Source of the DNA: PGYR01 sp041595255
GTDB taxonomy: Bacteria; Bacteroidota; Ignavibacteria; Kapaibacteriales; UBA2268
Direction: 5' to 3'
Length of the DNA: 11,223 bases
Assembly (NCBI GenBank): GCA_041595255.1
Contig: JBFHKR010000085.1
Span: 1-11,223 of the forward strand
A program made the position numbers and the translations under genes. This document shows, piece after piece, positions 6,095 through 11,223 of the stretch; position 1 is the stretch's first letter, and each line of letters starts with the position of its first letter. The notes below the pieces were generated by a model. It did no database searches. It was not told where the DNA came from and worked only from the letters and a program-made list of their open reading frames with translations.

Positions 6095-8087
6095 AATCGT
6101 CGATTCCTTCGTCGTCTTCATCTTCTGTTAATATGAATTTCTCCAGAAATTCATCACCAATTTCCCTTATAAATCTTGATGGCTCGCTTAAAAACATACC
6201 ACTCTCTCTGTCAAAAATTCCAAAAGGATAAACAATATATAAATAATCTTTAGCTCTAGTAACTGCAACATAAAACAATCTTCGCTCTTCTTCAACTGAA
6301 TCTATTGTATGTGTAGATTTTGCTGAAGGGAATTTACCTTCTGTAGACCAAATTAAAAATACAACTTTCCACTCTAATCCTTTAGCAGAATGAATAGTAG
6401 AGATTGTTAAATATTCTTCTTCTTTCGATTCAGGCTCCAATTCATCTAATGAATTAATTGGCGGTTCTAAAGCCATATCATTAAGAAATGTAGGTAAGTC
6501 ACTGTATTGGTCAGTAATGTGCAAAAAAGTTTCTATATCTCGCCAACGTTTGTTGACATTATCATATTTCTCATCCATGTACTCTTTATAGTAAAACGCC
6601 ATTTCTGATGCTGCATAAGTAATATCATTTGGATCGAAATTCTTAGCAACAAGTTTAAACAGATTTGATATTCCAATATTTTTATTCAGATTAGGCAACA
6701 CTTCTTTATAATTGCTTATATTTAGACGATTATCTGATATATTTTCAATTATTTTCCTTGTGGTAGCTGGACCTACTCCATCTACTAACATGAGTACTCT
6801 TTGCCAAGCAACAACATCTTTTGGATTAAATAATAATCTCATATATGATATCAGGTCTTTTATATGAGCTGTCTCTATGAACTTCATCCCACCAAATTTA
6901 ATGTATGGTATATTAGATTTGTTCAATTCAATTTCTAAATCAAATGCATGATAGCTTGATCTAAATAATACAGCTATATCCTCTAGTTCTATCCCTTGCT
7001 CCCTTAATTCTAAGATCTGTTGTACTACAAATTCGGATTGTTGCCTTTCTTTATTTGCTGCGACTAAGTATGGTTTTTCTCCAATCCTATCTCTACTGAA
7101 TAATTTCTTTTCATATTTAAATGCTGCTGCATTTATTATCTCATTTGACAAATCTAATATTTGTTCGGTGCTTCTATAGTTTTGTTCAATTTTATAAACT
7201 TCACATTTTTCGAAGCTTTCTGGAAAAAAGAAAATATTTTGATGATCGGCTCCTCTGAAAGAATAGATTGATTGGGCATCATCTCCTACTGCCATTATAT
7301 TATTATCTTTACCACCGAGTAGTAGTATTATCTCATGTTGTAATCTATTTGTGTCCTGATATTCATCTACCATTATATATTTATAGTAATTTGTAATTTG
7401 AGTCCTTGCATCAGGATTCTCTTTTAATAATTCCAGTAAATATATTAGCAGATCATCATAGTCCATTACATTAGCAGTTTTTTTATATTTATGATAATCA
7501 ATGAAAATAGTATTAATAAGATCTTCGTATTCTACATACTTAGGGTAAAATTCTTCAAGTATTGTTAAAGTACTTTCTCGTTTGTTGATAGATAGAGAGA
7601 GTATTTTCTGAAGAGTGTTTTTCTTTGGGAATCTCTTTTTGATACTAGGTGGGAGGTGTCTTCCTCTTATTAGGTCTATAGTATCAGCTGAATCTTGTTG
7701 ATCAATTATACTAAATTCTTGAGAGAATCCTATTTGCTTGCAGTATTGTTTAAGTAACTTCAATGCAAATGAATGAAATGTACCCGTAGTGATTTTACCA
7801 GCACGAGTATCAAGAAGTGAAGTTATCCTAGATAGCATTTCGGATGATGCTTTCCTTGTAAATGTTAATAGTAATATTGATCTAGGATCTATTCCATCTT
7901 CGATTAACCTAGATGCTCTATAAACTAATGTCCTTGTTTTTCCTGAACCTGCACCTGCTAATACAAGAGCTGCTCCTTTGTCGTGCATCACAGCTTTATA
8001 TTGCTCTTCATTTAGGCTAGTTTTGTAATCGACGGAATACTCTCTACTAGCTAAGTTAGTTTTTTTCTTTAATCTTAGTTTTTTCAT
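6093..8087 (-). CDS. UvrD/Rep/PcrA-type SF1A ATP-dependent DNA helicase
   Basis: 664 residues from the chosen ATG. Motifs in order: Q-motif LNEEQ (25-29), Walker A AGAGSGKT (44-51), Ia LLLTFTRKASSEM (72-84), Ib GTFHSF (102-107), Walker B DEYQDTN (241-247), III GDDAQSIYSFRG (268-279), IV QNYRST (302-307), V TIHSAKGLEW (564-573), VI YVAVTRAKD (606-614). It is a 3'-to-5' helicase of repair or replication restart. Only about 50 residues follow motif VI, ending in the acidic tail EDEDDEGIDD, so the C-terminal extension of PcrA/UvrD appears absent and the length is closer to Rep. Start: GTG at 8105 would overlap the channel gene by 14 bases; ATG at 8087 begins 4 bases after the channel stop and seems more natural. 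Neither has a good Shine-Dalgarno. UvrD, PcrA and Rep cannot be told apart here, so no symbol is given. Confidence 0.93.
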   Translation of the reverse strand: MKKLRLKKKTNLASREYSVDYKTSLNEEQYKAVMHDKGAALVLAGAGSGKTRTLVYRASRLIEDGIDPRSILLLTFTRKASSEMLSRITSLLDTRAGKITTGTFHSFALKLLKQYCKQIGFSQEFSIIDQQDSADTIDLIRGRHLPPSIKKRFPKKNTLQKILSLSINKRESTLTILEEFYPKYVEYEDLINTIFIDYHKYKKTANVMDYDDLLIYLLELLKENPDARTQITNYYKYIMVDEYQDTNRLQHEIILLLGGKDNNIMAVGDDAQSIYSFRGADHQNIFFFPESFEKCEVYKIEQNYRSTEQILDLSNEIINAAAFKYEKKLFSRDRIGEKPYLVAANKERQQSEFVVQQILELREQGIELEDIAVLFRSSYHAFDLEIELNKSNIPYIKFGGMKFIETAHIKDLISYMRLLFNPKDVVAWQRVLMLVDGVGPATTRKIIENISDNRLNISNYKEVLPNLNKNIGISNLFKLVAKNFDPNDITYAASEMAFYYKEYMDEKYDNVNKRWRDIETFLHITDQYSDLPTFLNDMALEPPINSLDELEPESKEEEYLTISTIHSAKGLEWKVVFLIWSTEGKFPSAKSTHTIDSVEEERRLFYVAVTRAKDYLYIVYPFGIFDRESGMFLSEPSRFIREIGDEFLEKFILTEDEDDEGIDD

Positions 8088-8091
8088 CACG

Positions 8092-8904
8092 TTATAATTT
8101 TTCACCGCAATTAAAGCAATATTTAGCGTTTATCTCAGTAGTTTTTGTTTCACAATTTGAACACACTAATAATTCATTTTTATTGCGCTCATTTTCTTTT
8201 AGAGTTTTCATCTCAGTTGATACTATACCAGTAGGTACTGCAATTATAGCATAGCCAAGGATCATAATTATTGAAGCTAGGAATTGGCCCATATTAGATG
8301 AGGGTGCTATATCACCATAGCCAACAGTTGTTAAAGTCACAATTGCCCAATAAATACTCCTCGGTATACTTGTAAATCCTGATTCTGCTGTTTCTATCAT
8401 GTACATCAGTGTTCCCATAACTGTCACCATGGATAATACAGCCAATAAGAAAACAAGTATTTTCTTCTTGCTTGCTTGTAATGCTCTTTTTAACTCACCA
8501 GCTTCCGTTACAAATCCTATTAATTTTAGAACTCTAAAAACCCTAAGTAATCTTAAAGTTCTGATGGTTATAAGGGCTGTCGATTTTGTACCAAAAAAGA
8601 AGCCGAAGTAAGTTGGGAAAATAGAAAGGAAATCAATTATACCAAAAAAACTAAATATATACTTTAACTTATGTTCTGATATATAGATTCTTGCAAAGTA
8701 TTCTAAAGTAAAAAGTATCGTAAAGCCAATTTCTAGTCCTGTGAATAAATCACCATAATGAATTCTAAGCTCTGCTACACTATCTAACATTACAACTATG
8801 ACACTTGCTATAATAGCAACTATAAGTATTATATCAAATAACTTACCAGCTGTAGTGTCAGCTTCGAAAACTATATGATAAAGTTTATTTTTGAATGAAT
8901 TCAA
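8092..8904 (-). CDS. Voltage-gated K+ channel (6-TM, Ion_trans family) with C-terminal zinc ribbon
   Basis: 270 residues with six membrane segments, about S1 23-40, S2 56-75, S3 82-100, S4 111-133, S5 148-170 and S6 205-228. S4 has a positive residue at every third position (Arg115, Arg118, Arg121, Arg124, Lys127), as in voltage sensors. The pore loop carries the K+ selectivity filter TVGYGD (193-198). It should act as a homotetramer in the inner membrane. After S6, Cys248, Cys251, Cys263 and Cys266 form CxxC-x11-CxxC, a probable cytoplasmic zinc ribbon. The start is TTG at 8904-8902: there is no ATG before residue 39, a stop lies at 8934-8932, and KLYHIVFEAD just before S1 fits the beginning of related channels. 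It is the first gene of the minus-strand run and ends 4 bases before the chosen helicase ATG. Confidence 0.92.
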   Translation of the reverse strand: MNSFKNKLYHIVFEADTTAGKLFDIILIVAIIASVIVVMLDSVAELRIHYGDLFTGLEIGFTILFTLEYFARIYISEHKLKYIFSFFGIIDFLSIFPTYFGFFFGTKSTALITIRTLRLLRVFRVLKLIGFVTEAGELKRALQASKKKILVFLLAVLSMVTVMGTLMYMIETAESGFTSIPRSIYWAIVTLTTVGYGDIAPSSNMGQFLASIIMILGYAIIAVPTGIVSTEMKTLKENERNKNELLVCSNCETKTTEINAKYCFNCGEKL

Positions 8905-9000
8905 TTCAACTATTCTGTTATTCAGTGAAAACTAATATGCAATGATAAAAATTATTCTTAACTTATGCTGATAAATTATTAAAATGATGGAAAAAACTAA
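8905..9000. promoter_or_regulatory. Divergent intergenic region between the K+ channel and the type IX cargo gene
   Basis: These 96 very AT-rich bases must hold start signals for both directions. On the plus strand TTAACT (8958-8963) and TAAAAT (8980-8985), 16 bases apart, could be -35 and -10 boxes, giving a very short leader before the ATG at 9001. On the minus strand nothing better than chance matches was found. No hairpin, repeat or small gene is evident. Confidence 0.35.
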
Positions 9001-9882
9001 ATGAAAAAATTAAATTTAATACTTGCTATTTTGTTTTTATTTCTAACTTATTCGAATGCAGAAGCACAATTACTTGCTAAGTATACAGCAGATGAGGGGT
9101 TAGAAACAGCAATTGAATTTACAAAGTCTGATTTAGATTTCCAATCTCCAGTGTTGACAGCTGTGGCAACTATGAAGCAAGAAGTAGAAGCTTCTGGTAT
9201 TACTGTTAAGCCAGGTATGAGTATCACTAATGGTAAATCTGAAGCATGGGTATATGTAATTCTTGATGAAGATACAGAAGAAACTGCAGTAGTAGGTGTA
9301 ATCAAGATTTTTGTTGCTTTCCAGGCATTAGACCTTTCTAATCAAAGTGGATTTGAAGTTCCTGGATTCGTATCTGAACCTATAACTGACAATTGGATTG
9401 ATTCTGAAGAGATTGTTGATGACGTCTCTGCAAACAGTACATATCAAAACTATATAAAAGCAAATCCAACTGCAGAACCGCAAACAAGTGCTCTATCAGT
9501 TAATACTACTAATTCAATGTATATGATGAATTATCCTTATTGGATAAATACATTTGGAGAAAACGAAGATTTAGTTTGTTATACAGATGCATTGACTGGT
9601 GAGACTGATTGCCAAACTATATCTAATGTAAAATATGTAGAATCTATTACAAATTCATTTGCTCCAAATCCGGCTATTAATTATATAAATATAAAATTAG
9701 ATAATGGAACTAGTAAGTTTGATAATATGAGAATTGTTGATATTTTCGGTAATATTGTTTATCAAACTTCAAATCCTAGCATTTCTCAAATCAATGTAAC
9801 TAGTCTGGCAAATGGTTCTTATACTATAATGTATGAGTACAATAACAAAATAGAAATTGAAAAATTATTAATACAAAAATAA
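9001..9882 (+). CDS. Secreted protein with type IX secretion (Por) C-terminal sorting domain
   Basis: 293 residues. An N-terminal signal peptide (Lys-Lys, hydrophobic core to about residue 17, then SNAEA before Gln23) sends it through Sec. The last 75 or so residues form a type A sorting domain: APNPAINYINIKL (221-233), RIVDIFGNIVYQT (244-256), INVTSLANGSYTIMYEY (264-280) and a final lysine after a short strand. This domain directs export across the outer membrane by the type IX system and is normally cleaved and replaced by a lipopolysaccharide anchor. The middle (23-217) is not recognised: it seems rich in beta strand, is acidic, has WVYVI at 83-87, and two cysteines (193, 204) that could pair. 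No catalytic motif is seen. The ATG has only a weak GGA upstream. glyA starts 13 bases after its stop. Confidence 0.85.
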   Translation: MKKLNLILAILFLFLTYSNAEAQLLAKYTADEGLETAIEFTKSDLDFQSPVLTAVATMKQEVEASGITVKPGMSITNGKSEAWVYVILDEDTEETAVVGVIKIFVAFQALDLSNQSGFEVPGFVSEPITDNWIDSEEIVDDVSANSTYQNYIKANPTAEPQTSALSVNTTNSMYMMNYPYWINTFGENEDLVCYTDALTGETDCQTISNVKYVESITNSFAPNPAINYINIKLDNGTSKFDNMRIVDIFGNIVYQTSNPSISQINVTSLANGSYTIMYEYNNKIEIEKLLIQK

Positions 9883-9895
9883 AAACTGGTAAATT

Positions 9896-11194
9896 ATGTA
9901 CGATAATATTAAATCGAATGATCCTGAATTATTCCACGCCATTACTGAAGAAAGTGGAAGACAACATCAAAAATTAGAATTAATAGCAAGTGAGAACTTT
10001 GTATCGAATGCTGTATTAGAAGCTGCTGGCTCGGTACTTACAAATAAATACGCTGAAGGATATCCGAATGCTCGCTACTATGGAGGGTGTGAATTTGTTG
10101 ATTTAGCTGAAAATCTAGCAATAGAAAGAGCTAAGAAGCTATTCGGTGCTGAATATGCAAATGTACAACCTCACAGTGGTAGTACGGCAAATATGGCTGT
10201 TTACTTTTCGTTCATCCAGCATGGCGACAAGGTTATGGGGCTTAGCTTAGAGCACGGTGGTCACTTAACACATGGTAGTCAAGTTAATTTCTCAGGTATG
10301 TGGTTCAACTTTGTTCCTTATCATCTGGATGAAGAGGGGAGAATAGACTACAATCAGGTAGAAGAACTAGCTAAAAAAGAAAAACCAAAGCTAATTACAG
10401 TTGGTGCTTCTGCATATTCTAGAAATATCAATTATAAACGATTCAGAGAAATTGCCGATTCTGTTGGTGCTTTCCTATTTGCGGATATAGCTCACCCAGC
10501 TGGATTGATAGCAAAAGGGCATCTAGACTCTCCAATTCCTCACGCACACATTGTAGCTACTACTACTCATAAGACTCTTCGTGGGCCTCGTGGTGGACTA
10601 ATATTAATGGGTAAAGATTTTGAAAATCCATTCGGTATAGTAGCTCCTAAATCTGGAAGAGTGAAGAATATGAGTGAGATAGTTAACTCACGAGTTATGC
10701 CAGGTATGCAAGGCGGTCCATTAATGCACATAATAGCTGCCAAAGCTACTGGATTCAAAGAATCACTTACAGACGATTTCACGGATTATACTGAACAGAT
10801 TATAAAAAATGCAAATGCTTTATCAAATGCACTTGCAGCTAAAGATTATAATATAATGTCTGGCGGTACAGATAATCACCTTATGCTTATCGACTTACGT
10901 AACAAGGGTTTGACAGGTAAAAAAGCTGAAAATACACTAGACGAAGCTGGTATGACTTGCAACAAAAACTCTGTTCCGAATGATGACCAATCACCTTTGG
11001 TGACTTCTGGTATTCGTCTCGGTACACCAGCACTAACTACTCGTGGTATGAAAGAAGATGATATGCGAACAGTCGCTGATTTTATCGACAGAGCTATATC
11101 AAACGCTGATAATGAGAGTGTTATAGAAACTATAAAAAATGAAGTACACGAATTTACTAGTGGTTTCCCACTTCACGTACCTGTAAAAATGTAA
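9896..11194 (+). CDS. glyA: Serine hydroxymethyltransferase
   Basis: A 432-residue PLP enzyme that converts serine and tetrahydrofolate to glycine and 5,10-methylene-tetrahydrofolate in the cytoplasm. Landmarks are LIASENF (29-35), KYAEGYPNARYYGG (51-64), HSGSTAN (93-99), PLP-contacting Asp197 and His200 in FADIAHPAGL, and the Schiff-base lysine Lys226 in TTTHKTLRGPRGG. SGIRLGTPALTTRG (371-384) binds substrate carboxylate. It is longer than E. coli GlyA (417). The extra residues lie around 241-268 (PKSGRVKNMSEIVNSRVMPG region) before MQGGP, where I recall a similar segment in Bacteroidota homologues. It is complete: TAA at 11192-11194. It lies 13 bases downstream of the secreted-protein gene with no terminator between, so co-transcription is likely though function is unrelated. 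The upstream GG is a weak ribosome-binding site. Confidence 0.98.
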   Translation: MYDNIKSNDPELFHAITEESGRQHQKLELIASENFVSNAVLEAAGSVLTNKYAEGYPNARYYGGCEFVDLAENLAIERAKKLFGAEYANVQPHSGSTANMAVYFSFIQHGDKVMGLSLEHGGHLTHGSQVNFSGMWFNFVPYHLDEEGRIDYNQVEELAKKEKPKLITVGASAYSRNINYKRFREIADSVGAFLFADIAHPAGLIAKGHLDSPIPHAHIVATTTHKTLRGPRGGLILMGKDFENPFGIVAPKSGRVKNMSEIVNSRVMPGMQGGPLMHIIAAKATGFKESLTDDFTDYTEQIIKNANALSNALAAKDYNIMSGGTDNHLMLIDLRNKGLTGKKAENTLDEAGMTCNKNSVPNDDQSPLVTSGIRLGTPALTTRGMKEDDMRTVADFIDRAISNADNESVIETIKNEVHEFTSGFPLHVPVKM

Positions 11195-11223
11195 TATAGA
11201 TAATAAAAAGAATTTGAATGAAA

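Noticed and set aside
8088..8105. GTG at 8105 as the helicase start (6 more residues).
   Set aside because: It has no Shine-Dalgarno and lies inside the zinc-ribbon end of the channel gene; ATG at 8087 is 4 bases after the channel stop. The choice is not decisive and the conserved domain starts well after both.
11195..11223. ATGAAA at 11218-11223 as the start of a further plus-strand gene.
   Set aside because: Only two codons are visible and no clear Shine-Dalgarno precedes it; it may be real but cannot be supported from this window.
1..11223. Mobile element, CRISPR array, toxin-antitoxin or defence island.
   Set aside because: No transposase, integrase, array repeat, tRNA or abrupt change in composition was seen; the genes are mostly housekeeping and closely packed.

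Overview
The window is AT-rich chromosomal DNA (about one third G+C by eye) and densely coding. It most likely comes from a member of the Bacteroidota / Ignavibacteriota / Kapabacteria group. The main evidence is a secreted protein with a C-terminal type IX secretion (Por) sorting domain. Support comes from a serine hydroxymethyltransferase with the extra segment I associate with Bacteroidota-type enzymes, and from weak or absent Shine-Dalgarno sequences at several starts. No rRNA, tRNA, CRISPR array, transposase, phage gene or integration site was seen.

Layout. Positions 1-793 (minus) hold the N-terminal 264 residues of a type II NADH dehydrogenase that runs off the left edge. Its ribosome-binding site lies in one arm of a 9-bp inverted repeat. 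A hairpin plus T-tract at 877-907 ends the transcript arriving from the right. Positions 936-4283 (minus) are a tight four-gene cluster, read in the order thioredoxin (trxA), pterin-4a-carbinolamine dehydratase, enolase (eno), phosphohexomutase. The gaps are 3 to 6 bases, and a possible promoter precedes trxA. Positions 4367-8904 (minus) are a second tight cluster, read in the order voltage-gated K+ channel with a C-terminal zinc ribbon, UvrD/Rep-type helicase, family-4-like glycosyltransferase, GmhB-like HAD phosphatase. Its genes overlap or abut. A 96-bp divergent spacer (8905-9000) then separates these minus-strand genes from two plus-strand genes: a signal-peptide protein with a type IX sorting domain (9001-9882), and glyA (9896-11194) 13 bases downstream.

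How the genes fit together. Enolase and the phosphohexomutase serve central sugar metabolism and sugar-nucleotide supply. The glycosyltransferase and HAD phosphatase probably act on a surface glycan, perhaps one containing heptose. The K+ channel and NADH dehydrogenase belong to membrane energetics. Helicase and thioredoxin are housekeeping, and glyA feeds one-carbon metabolism. I found no convincing undescribed multi-gene system. The points most worth a second look are the zinc-ribbon K+ channel at the head of a functionally mixed operon, the HAD phosphatase that lacks most zinc ligands of its family, the orphan pterin dehydratase between trxA and eno, the uncharacterised type IX cargo beside glyA, and the inverted repeat over the ndh ribosome-binding site.
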